A stretch of 64,000 bases of DNA from Sebastes aleutianus. Its lineage: Eukaryota > Chordata > Actinopteri > Perciformes > Sebastidae. The stretch is from the NCBI GenBank assembly GCA_916700875.1, contig CAKAKS010000034.1, positions 12,978,195 to 13,042,194 on the forward strand, in the 5' to 3' direction. Shown one piece after another: positions 1 to 10,800 of this stretch (position 1 is the stretch's first letter; each line of letters starts with the position of its first letter). Below the pieces are notes generated by a model that was given only the letters and a program-made list of their open reading frames with translations, ran no database searches and was not told the DNA's origin. The position numbers were made by a program, and so were the translations under genes.

Positions 1-980
1 TCCCAGCTAACACTAATTTCTAATCCTCTTGCAGCTATTCAGAGTGCATGTTTTTCATCACTCACGTACAAATCATCCAGAGGACAGTAACCATAAGCTA
101 CTATGTGACTGTCATCTACATATTTCACTCTACCATCCTTAATCTCCATTGTCTCTTCCTTTTCATTGTCCTGTTTTGTGTTCAGTGTTTCTTTTTTTGC
201 CAGTTTAATTTATTATTTTGTATTCATTTGCATTCCAGATAAGATTCTCAGGAAGGAAAAAAAGATGTTTAATAACTTGATCATTTGTAATTTTGGTTTC
301 TGGCGGCTATGAAACTATTCTTGGTATTTTAACGTTGTCTAGAATGGGTTTATATCAACAGCTGAAAACTTGTTAACAACAACTAATGCAGTCCATCATT
401 TTACAGTCTTCAAAATAAATGTCCTCTAACTATTGCAGATATTGTCTCCGCTTTACTTGAAGAACTTTGTGGAAGCCTCTCCACCCCATCAGGCAACCTG
501 GCACCTCATCCTCAACCTGCCTAAAATCTCCCATGCTGCTACGCACTTCAGACTGATAGGCAGCTACTAACAGAGCAGCCTCCAAAACTATGAAAAAGCA
601 CCTCTGCAACAAGCAGCATACCTTGATTTAGAGCGACGGGATGGAAAACATTTGGAAGGAAGCAACACAACCTTAAGGGTTATGATCATAAATAACTCTA
701 TAGGCAATGGTTTGTCAGTTCATTCTTTGAAATAGAAATCACTCGCAAACACTACAAAACAAACCTCAACAAGTTCAGCCATATTCCGTTTGATGTAACT
801 CCCAGCGATGGCCAGCAAATGGTGTCCTCTTTCCATTTTTGCTGGAACACTTCACTTGAGGGAAAAAAAAAATACACCGTATGGGGTCAGTACTCTGTGT
901 GTGAAACCCAATGTATACTGGTTTTTGTAGTAGTTTTGTGTAGTTCTGAACATCTCCTAAAACCCTTAAAACATTGCACG

Positions 981-981
<1 letters not shown>
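1..981. other. left flank with no confirmed gene
   Basis: AT-rich sequence. The only coding-like signal is a 44-codon open stretch at 439-573 on the plus strand behind a possible acceptor (see findings). No repeat family was recognised. Confidence 0.4.

Positions 982-1021
<40 letters not shown>
982..1021. repeat. (TG)n microsatellite
   Basis: Twenty uninterrupted TG units directly before the AT-rich minisatellite. Confidence 0.95.
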
Positions 1022-1026
<5 letters not shown>

Positions 1027-1027
<1 letters not shown>

Positions 1028-2680
1028 ATACTATACTATAACTTTTTTTGACCTACTGTACTATGACTTTTTCTCAACATGCTATACAATGAATCTTGTT
1101 CAACAGACTATATAAAGACTTTTTTTCTACATACTAAACTATGACTTTTTAATTTTTTCGACATACTATACTATGAATTTTTTTTAACATACTATACTAT
1201 TACTTTTTTTTGCATTTTTTCGACAAACTATACAATGGCATTTTTTTACATACTATACTATGACTTTTTATTTTTTCATCATACTATACAATGACCTTTT
1301 TTAGACATACTATACTATGGCTTTTTTTTTTTTACATACTATACTATGACTTTTTTTCAAAATGTATTACTGACTTTTTTTTTTTTTTTTCAACATATCT
1401 TACTATGATTTTTTTTATATTCTATACTATGACTTTTTTCATTTTTTTGACATATTGTACTGACTTTTTTTTCGACATTATATACTATAACTTTTTAATT
1501 CTTTTTGACATACGCCTTCTTTTCAGCATACTATACTATGACTTTTTTATTTTTTCAACATTTTCTTTGACCATTTTCTTTCAACATTTTTTTCAACATA
1601 TTTTCAACTATGACTTTTTTTCAATACACTATACTATGACTGTTTCGACATTCTATAGTATAACTTATATTTTTTCGACATACTATACTGACTTTTTTTT
1701 ATCATACTATACTATGATTTTTTTTTTTTTTTTACATACTATACTATGACTTTTTTTGAACATACTATTCTGTGATTTTTAATTTTTTCGACGTACTATA
1801 CTATGATTTTTTTGATATACTATACTATGATTTTTTTATTTTTTCGACATACTATACTATGACTTTTTTTCAACATATCTTAGTATGACTTTTATTTTTT
1901 ACACATACTATAGTATGACTTTTATTTTTTCGACAAATTAAACTGACTCTTTTTCATCATACTATACTAGGACTTTTTTATTTTTTTTGACAAACTATAC
2001 TGGGACTTTATTTTCAACATACTAAACTATGACTTTAATTTTTTTGACATACTATGCTATGACTTTTTTACGACATTAAATTATGACTTTTTTTATATCA
2101 ACATACTATATTATGACTTTTTTATTTTTGTGACATACTATGCTATGACTTTTTGACTTTTTCCAAATACTATACTATGACATTTTTTGCTCTTTTTTTT
2201 ACATACTATACTATGACTTTTTTTATTTTTTCAACATTTTCTTCAAACATTTTTTTTCAAAGATTTTTCAACTGTGACTTTTTTTTCAATATATGACTGT
2301 TTTGACATACTATACTATGACTTTTTTCATGCCATTATTCGATTTACTATACTCTACAACTGTTTTCGATATGCTATACCGTGGCCTTTTTTTACGACAC
2401 TTTTCGACACACTACCCCATGTCTGTTTTCATGCTATTTTTCTACATACCATACTGACTTTTTTTTCATGCCTTTTTAACATACTAGACTATGACCTATG
2501 ACATTTTAAAGGCATACTATACTTTGACTTTTTTACAACATTTTAATGAAATTTTATGCCACGACTTACGTAACAATCATGCGTCTATGAATTTTTTTCT
2601 TACATGACATTTTTATGGCATACTAATAACATTTTAATGATAGCTTTATGGCATACTGTACCTTAACTTTTTATGCCAAC
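1027..2680. repeat. AT-rich minisatellite, core CATACTATACTATGACTTTT
   Basis: About 1.65 kb of imperfect tandem copies of a unit of roughly 20-45 bases: a core CATACTATACTATGAC, a T-run, often a second T-run, then CGACATAC. Copies are most regular between 1130 and 2240 and decay to the right, where GGCATACTATAC and ATTTTAATG variants appear. Long open frames here are low-complexity artefacts. Confidence 0.92.
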
Positions 2681-2745
2681 TATAAAACGTTGATCTAACC
2701 AGGCAGAACTCGAAGTGGTGATGAAGTCTTAAAATGTATGGAAAA

Positions 2746-2755
2746 ACACACACAC

Positions 2756-2812
<57 letters not shown>
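2746..2812. repeat. (CA)n microsatellite
   Basis: More than thirty CA units with one CG interruption at about 2760. It lies to the right of the minisatellite and is complementary in sense to the TG run on its left. Confidence 0.95.
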
Positions 2813-2813
<1 letters not shown>

Positions 2814-3106
2814 CCTGGCTGTTAAGGTTCAAGTGAAGTGCACAACTTTAGCTTTTCTGTCCACACAAATACACACACATACATACACTGTACACTGGTC
2901 GTATATCTGCAGAATTTTCTACTTCAAAGTTGAACACAGAGGGTTTATTCATGTGCTGAGTGGTGCAGAGGTGGGGGCAGTGGGGACCTCCTCTGCACTG
3001 ACAAATAGGAAGCTGTTAGTGTTGGTGGGCTGTTCCCAGGCCTGCTCTATATTCCTCGTATGACAAAAATAGATTCCCTAGTTTTACAGCACAAGGTTGA
3101 ACCCTT

Positions 3107-3121
3107 GAGAGAGAGAGAGCG

Positions 3122-3154
<33 letters not shown>

Positions 3155-3160
3155 AGAGGA
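3107..3160. repeat. GA / GAA simple repeat
   Basis: A short GA run followed by GAA units with GGA variants. Confidence 0.9.
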
Positions 3161-3629
3161 ATTACAGTTGTTAAAGCAGATTCATAGAAACAAGCACATT
3201 TAAAGGTGTATTATAGTAAAGACGAGGTCATCAACCTCAGTGTTAACCATTTTATTTATTTGTCCATAATGAAATAAAACAAAGAGACTATTCATACTGT
3301 TGATTGTAAAACTGTTCAGAATAAAACCTGAGCACTTTCATCACCTGGTGATCAAATGTCCTTACTGTTAGGATATTGATTGTCATGATTTGTTTTCATT
3401 CAAAAACATGCTAGTATACTACAGTATTGCAAAGCAGGTGAATACATCTCCACACTGTTGTGGTTCCTTCCTGTCTTTGGTCCAAACATCTGGAGATCAC
3501 ATCCCGACTCTTGAACATTATGTAATGTAGCATTACTCTATATACATGTCCTTCAGTATGTTCAGCATCTAGATTGCATACACGGAATAAGCATGTAGAA
3601 AACTAGGACACCAACTATTGTACTTACTA

Positions 3630-3686
3630 ACACACACACACACACACACATGCATGCACACAGACACACACGCACACACACTCACA
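3630..3686. repeat. (CA)n microsatellite, interrupted
   Basis: CA run with TGCATG and CAGA interruptions. Confidence 0.85.
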
Positions 3687-4286
3687 TTAGATAGAGTTAA
3701 AGCTAAACACTGGCATCTTAAACAAGATGGAATTGAGGATACTGTCAAACTGAGTGTAAAAAGTAAAAGCTACATTTAGGATCATTTCACAGTGATATCC
3801 AAAACTGGATGCCCTGAGATTTAAAACAAACAAAAAAGGAGTTATGAAAAATGCATTGTGAGTTTAGAATAACATAAAAATATGTATGCTTTAATACTAT
3901 ATGTTCCAGACAGAGAGGTACACTTATGATTACTTTTTCAGAGAGGTCACTTCCAGTTTAGTTCAACTTGAGTCTTATTTTTGCAGTTTTGTCAATCTGT
4001 CTTATTAACATCGTTGGATTCACAAAGTGAATTGCTGAGATCATACACATTTAGAGAAAAAACAGGCTAGCTGAACTAATTTGAAAGAGAAAAAACAAAA
4101 GCAAACAGTAAAATCATCACCCAAACTGTCCATTGTAAACATTCATCACATTTTCTGGTTTAGCTTTGACCTACTGAAGTTTGGATACAACTTGTTTGAT
4201 CACCTAACTGCTGGTGTTTGGACAAAACTACACAACTAAGACTGAAGTTGTCATAAACAGAAATGATCCTTTAATATCCTTCATGT

Positions 4287-4289
<3 letters not shown>

Positions 4290-4322
<33 letters not shown>
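4290..4322. repeat. (CA)n microsatellite
   Basis: About sixteen CA units followed by CATA units. Confidence 0.92.
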
Positions 4323-4327
<5 letters not shown>

Positions 4328-4691
4328 TACATAACACACACATAGCACATGATTTCCTTCATCATCGAATTCATGGACTGCTGTGATTGCACTGTATCTG
4401 TGACTGATTGTTACAGTACTGTGATCTGTATGCATGCCGAAGGGTTTGTGTAATGTCTCAGGACCCTTAAAGTACTTTTCCGTTGGTCATTTTGTAGAAA
4501 TAAATGTCAACAAACACGTCATTTCAAGTTCTGCTAAAAGTTCTTTTAAATTTCTTTTCAACAATCCACTAAATCAATGATATTACTATTTCAGTTTTTG
4601 ACAGCCGTCCCCTACTCACTCTTTTCCTTCATTTCCCCCCCCCCAAAGCTTCTCTGTGCATCAGTGTCTCTGGTTTTCCAGTAGGGTAAAC

Positions 4692-4886
4692 TCAGGCCTT
4701 GGCTTCATGGTGGTTCATCTCCAACCCATCCTCAGCATCTTTATTGCCCAGGGCTGCGTTCTTCTTGCTGGGCTCGCGTCCCAGAGCTTCAGCCTCTTCC
4801 AAAGTACTTGTTAGAGGTTTGCCCAGGGTCTCAGGCAACAACAATGTCAGCACTCCGATAATGAATGCCAGGATTCCCACGATGAG
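4692..4886 (-). CDS. slc22a16: slc22a16 exon 8: TM12, C-terminal tail and stop
   Basis: 195 nt, residues 513-576 and TGA. The acceptor ends GTGTAG. It contains TM12 and the conserved LLLPETLGKPL, then a polar tail rich in E, K and N. The intron just upstream carries a hAT-like element. Confidence 0.92.
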   Translation of the reverse strand, partial: LIVGILAFIIGVLTLLLPETLGKPLTSTLEEAEALGREPSKKNAALGNKDAEDGLEMNHHEAKA

Positions 4887-7800
4887 CTACACGGGTGTTG
4901 TGATGAATAAATCAATTTGTTAAATTTCATTTTGTTGCCAGGATACCCTTGTACAGCAGATAATGACAAATGGAAACTAGTGTTGCACGGTATACCGATA
5001 CTAGAAAGGTATCACAATACCCTGCCGTTAAAAACGGTACGATACCCCGTTTTATTAGTACCGATACTTTAAGAATGACAGTGTTTTAATAGGAGCGATG
5101 AATTGCGTCGATGTGCAACCACGGGACTGTGTGTGTGCAGCGCTCTGCTTTAGAGCACGGCATTAGGATTGGGATCCCGCGGGAGCAGGTGATAATAACT
5201 TTGCACTGTAGTGACAACATGAAGGAAGGAGTCAACAAGTGAAGTTGAAAAGGATTAAAGCAGGTCATGAACCGCTCACTGGCTGCACAGTCTCGCTCTG
5301 AGACCGATAACATTAGATATACCATCTTTTCTGAATCTGTCCAAGCCTCTCGTGTAATCCGGCAAACACATTATCCACCAAAGAGCATGTCTTAAAGTAT
5401 AATTTGACCGTGTTTCTCAGTAATGTGAAATGGACAGAGAGGAAAAGCAGTCCGGCGAGAGTGACTCTTCTCTCTCTTCACAGCACTTCGACTAAACACA
5501 GGGCTTTCTACAGTGACTGTGGTGTCTTCCTGATTTTAGCAGCTTTTCTCACATCAACTTCTCACAGAACTTCATCTGAATTTATTATCATTTTGTGGGT
5601 TTTTGTTTTGGAAGCCTCTCGCTGGCTTCTGTGCTGCAGTTCCACTCTCCGCCTGAACAATTACTGATGCGCCGGTGAGGGTGCTGTTTTATTTTATTTA
5701 TTTTTTTAAAGCCTTATTACAGTAAATGCTGTTTATTGAGTGGTATCAGAATCAGAAATACTTAATTGATCCCTCGGGAAAATTACAGTTGTTCCGTTTT
5801 AGAATAAAAACATATAGAAACATAGATAAGTTATAAGAAAAATAGAAATAAGAATAGAGATGAAATGTAAATGTGTGTGCATTATCAAATATAAAAGCAA
5901 AAAATAAATGCAAATATAAAGTTAACTATCAAAGAAATAACTCAAATAAAATAAAAAAAAATTAAAAATTAAGTTCCATGTTCTGTCATCTATTATTCCA
6001 TAACCTTTCCTGATGTTTTAAATTTTTGCCGTAATATCGTTTCAGTATCGGTATCGAGATATTTAGGCAGGGTATCGAAGTCATAATTTTGGTATCGTGA
6101 CAACACTAATAGGAACAGGATGCAAAGGTGACAGAATGGACAAGGTAATTAAATATGAAATAATATCTGTTGTTCTGAGAGATCCAGTCAAAAGAGAACA
6201 TGTATACCTGAGGTAGGTAGATCCAGACATCAGCCAGGTACACGCAGAAAGGGGCCACAACACTGCCGACACGGCACATCATACTTCCGCTACCCACTGC
6301 CAGAGACCTGGAAGGACGCAAAGTCAGCAACATTAGAAAGGACAGACTCAGTGAGGTCAGGGTACAGACACGAAGCCTGCCACCACCAATATAAACAATA
6401 ATCCATTACTGAAAAGCAACATTACTTGTGTCATATCTGCAGCTACATAAAACTCTGGTATGACTGTCATAGTTCAGACTGTGTTTCTTGACTTTTCTAT
6501 GTTTCTTTACTTGAAAAGACACAGAACTGGCAACTTTAATGTGCTCATAATGATATTCTGTGGAAAGGGGTAAATCTACAAAACCACATTCATAAAGTAT
6601 ACAAAGTTAATGACGCTCATGACTCTTTCTTCCTTGATTGTGTATCTTTCCTTAGATTGTTAGAGCTCTAACAGTAGAAAACGATGCTTTAAAAGTGCAT
6701 AAGGGCTATAAAGACTGTAAACAAGCATTATACAAAAACAACTCTAAAAAGACAAATTGCAAACTGATTCTAGTCCAGATGTTTGCGGGAGCTGTATGTG
6801 TTTTGATTCTGTTTGCTCTTACCTGATGATGGTTGGGTAAAGCTCACAGGTGTACAGGTAGATGAGACCAAAGGCAATGGCGATGGCAAACTTCCCTGTC
6901 ATAGCGAGAGCGATAGCCAGTGCCTCGATATCCTGTGGAAAAGGGGGTAGGGGTAAAAAAAAGTCAGTTGGACTGTGAGAGACAAGAACTTCCCATATTT
7001 ATATATATTAGTAAAGTTCATAGTAAAGTAAACAGAAACTTTGCTTTGCTCTTTTGCACATCATTTTGTTCTGAGAGGCAACATTTGCTGCAAGAACCTT
7101 TACCCTGTAAATTATATTTCATCATGCACAAAAATAAAACACTTGACCTTTGACCTTCAGATGTTTCATTAGACCCCTGACTCCAATAATAGTCCAGACT
7201 CTCTGGAGTTGAACTGAAGTTCAAGCTGACTGGATTTTATTTCATCACATTTTCTCATAAGTGATTTAATAAACTGAAGGACTGAATGCTCCCTCAGACA
7301 CTTTTGATTTACTTAGTTATTACACATTGTGGCATGGGAAGCACATAAACTATTTATTTTTACGCATTTATGCATGTGTTTATACTGTATGTGAGAATAT
7401 GTATGTGTGGGAGTGTTTTATATGTATTTTATATGTGTGAGTATGTGCGTGTATGTACTACAGTATCCTCGTAAAGTGAGCTGTGATCTTAAAAGCTCCA
7501 TTGCTTCTCTTACAAACACCGGCTATGACGCACGCAACAGATAGAGACAACAACTCCTACGTTCTGCAGAGAGAAGAGGGAGGCTGTGTGAGCTGATCCA
7601 ATCCAAATAAGCTATTTCTGAACTGCTGGTCTGAATCCAACAATCTTTATTTTTGGCTGTACTGATGTTAGGAATGAGAGTTTCTTTTCTCTATTAATTA
7701 ATTTCATCTTTGTTAAGCAGTTGGTGCTACGGTGTGTTTGCATGGTACTAGCAGTATGTTGCCGCATGTAAACACATGACACACACGGGGCTGCTTGCAT

Positions 7801-10800
7801 GAAAACAGCCTCCTCTCCTCTCTGAGCCTGGACATTGGTAATCTTATTTCTATTACAGGTAGTCAGTGGTGATGGGAGGGATTTTTTTCATCCTGTGCAG
7901 GTGCAAGATTTGCTAGAAAGTGTGTGTTAACAGTATGTAGTGTTTAATAAAACATATAGTGGTTATATTTGGACAAAATACAGATAGGGGTAAGTAAAGC
8001 CACTGAAATAAGTTCTAAATGTTTTTACTGTAACTCCCTCACTAATACCGTTCAGTGTAGCTATGTAGACAAACACAACATTCAAAAGTAAGAGTGCTCA
8101 GGGTAGCCACCATGAAAAGGGAGACTGTTACCAGTAATGAAGTTCTAACTGCAAAGATTGCATTACAAATCTTCAGAAACTTATGGAGAAACTTGCTCAA
8201 CAAGTTGGGATAGAAACTGAGGCTCAGAACAGAAGAGCACATTGTGAAAAGATCTATATGAAGATGTATAGCAGCAGGGGTTTTCGAGGTCTGAGACTTT
8301 GGGCCTTCCTTCAGACAAAGCTTGGAAGCGCCCCTCACCAGTCCGTAGTTTACTTGCTTAGTTTGCATATGGGATCATGATTATATTATTTGATCCCATA
8401 AATGAGCCAAAATAGCCTAATATTGCTGTTTGACATAACTTCAGCCTACACCAATTACATAAAAAAGGTCTGTCCTAAGGCATTTATTAGTTTCTGACTC
8501 TGGGAAAGTGGGAAAAACAGTTCCTTAAAACTACTGTATCTCTCTTTAACCAAATCACACACATTTAGGCTATTCTATGTGAAATTATTTTGATAACGAA
8601 TATAATATTTTTGCACTTCCATTCACTGAGCCTCCCCTGAAATGGTTTGGAGCCCCCCCTGGGGAGGCCTGCCTCCCACTTTAACCTCTGATCTATAGAA
8701 TAAATACAAAAAATGTGACCAATACCAAGCTTGCTGAAAAAAGGAGGTTGAGACATTCAATCATTCACTACTCCCTACTCCCTACTCACTATCCAGGGAG
8801 TTCTGTGTGGAGGACTATATAGTGAGCTCATCGGCAAAATGAAAAAACACTTTCAGACCCTACTCGGGTCCTTCTCTCTGCGCCATTAATTACATCATTG
8901 CAGTTGCACAATTAAAACGTGCCAGATGGACGTCAGCTTTGACCATCCATAATAAATACTGACATGTATTTTTGTGCTAAATACATATTGTAAGCTATTT
9001 TGTTGAGTTGTCTCTTAGCGAAATGCTCTGAATGTAAGTTCCCCCTGGTAAGCAGTGATGCAGCGTATATGTCTAGGGCTTTTATTGTGAAAGGTAAGAA
9101 CTAAAGGAATAAAATAATTAGTGATTTCAGACACAGTCATTATCAAAACCTACACACCAATGGCCAAGGAAGTGTACAAACTTGCTGGTTGGTCCTGACA
9201 CCAAGAAACAAGCTCATGTATTCTACTTAGTCATTAAAGTGTTTCTTAGCACCTTTATCCACTGTGTGTATCCAACTCTTCTCTCTCTCATACTTCTATG
9301 GTATGTTTGCCAAGGTAAGGTATATTTGTCCATGTAGTTTACCGAAGAACAAAGAATACACTCTGGTATGTGATAGTGTAAGTCAGCCTGAAGTTACTAC
9401 AGTGACACACTACAGAGATAGGAGGAAGTAAAAAGACAGCTCGATACACGACTCTCTGTCTCCACGCTGCTATATTTCAGCACGTTGACTGCTCTGTTCA
9501 GCGCGGCTTTCAATGTCAAAGGTCCTATTTACTTGGACATTATGTAGCAGCTGTTTGCCAACCCAACTGTAAGCAGCACTAATGTGGGTCAGCTCAGAGC
9601 ACAAGTACTGGGAAATGCATGTATCATATATCAGGGTTCAACGGTGGTGCAACGTACCGGGGCAACGGCAGGACAGGAAAGTCAAGTGCTAACGATCCAG
9701 AAAGAATGTAAGAGAAAATACTTTAAAATAGCCCTATATTACAGTTAGCCTAATCCTGAAGGATCATTTGCCCACATTGAATAAGACTGATTTGTGTAGC
9801 ATATGGACAATTCCTCTAAATTTGGGGTCAAATATGTCGTTTTTAACAGAATTTTGTAACTCATTTTCATGATTTTCATCATGGAGACACTAAAAATTGC
9901 ATTGGAGCCAGTAGCCACAAAGAAATATTAGCGCTGACGATGCATCTAAGTATGCAACAACATGAATTATAATACTTTTAAGAATACTAACGCTTAAAAG
10001 TCTTACACATATACACATAGTGTCTCTCAGACACACACTCAGACTCTCAGTACGTACAGGAGGTACCACAATGATGAGCATACAAGCGACCCCGGCCAGG
10101 ATCAAAGCTGGGGCGCAAGTCTTCTTCCTGCCAATCCGGTCCATCGCAAAGCAGCCAACCAGATACGAGGGGATCTCCACTGCACCTGGAAACAGCCAAT
10201 CACAGCAGAGGTCAGAGTCAGAGGTTACCGTGGCACTGACACACTGACACCGAGACATTCTATCTAGTTGACCTAAATAACCTGCATCATCAGTGTTGAT
10301 GATACTCAGCCACCCAAAGATTTAAGATTGCATTTGTGAGGAATAATATTTGCTTGGGAAAACTGCAACCTTTCTAAATAACATTACATGAGCAGTACAA
10401 CAGTCCTTGAATTGTTTAACAAACAAACAAACAAATCTTATTTTTCTGTATCTGTTGAAAAGAACACAGGGAAACTATTAAGCTTGCAGATGGAGAGCTG
10501 CTATTTTAATTGCTCACAGGCTAATTTGACCTGCTACGTTACCAAGCGGTAAACAAAGCCAAACAGAGGAACAGAAATCATCTCACTGTCTCCCCAAAGA
10601 CATAACACTCTCTCAAACTAATACGACCCTTGATGAACATGATGTTTTTATAATGTAAAGGCACAAACATTGCAAACAGACTGTAGAGTTAAAGCTGAGA
10701 TTTGGTAAACAGCCTCACTGCACGCAGACATAAGACATAAATAAAGAAACACACAGACGTAAACCCGCTCTGGAATTCAAACCCACATGTTGTAAAGTAG

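Larger units (their letters stand above)
3251..4691 (-). other. slc22a16: candidate slc22a16 3' UTR
   Basis: The stretch after the slc22a16 stop has no coding gene. Two overlapping AATAAA hexamers on the minus strand (3251-3260) would give a 1.4 kb 3' UTR with two CA runs. ATTAAA hexamers near 3891 and 4271 would give shorter ones. This is inference from hexamers only. Confidence 0.3.

Noticed and set aside
1291..1749. 152-codon open frame rich in F, Y, T and I
   Set aside because: It is the minisatellite translated; the periodic YYDFF pattern follows the DNA repeat.
1027..2680. CRISPR-like regular array
   Set aside because: Repeat units vary in length, there are no unique spacers, and the genome is a vertebrate.
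2734..3063. 109-codon open frame with (TH)n
   Set aside because: Product of the CA microsatellite.
4978..6108. hAT transposase gene
   Set aside because: Open frames inside (5086-5325 minus, 5404-5667 plus) show no transposase motif, so the element was treated as non-autonomous.
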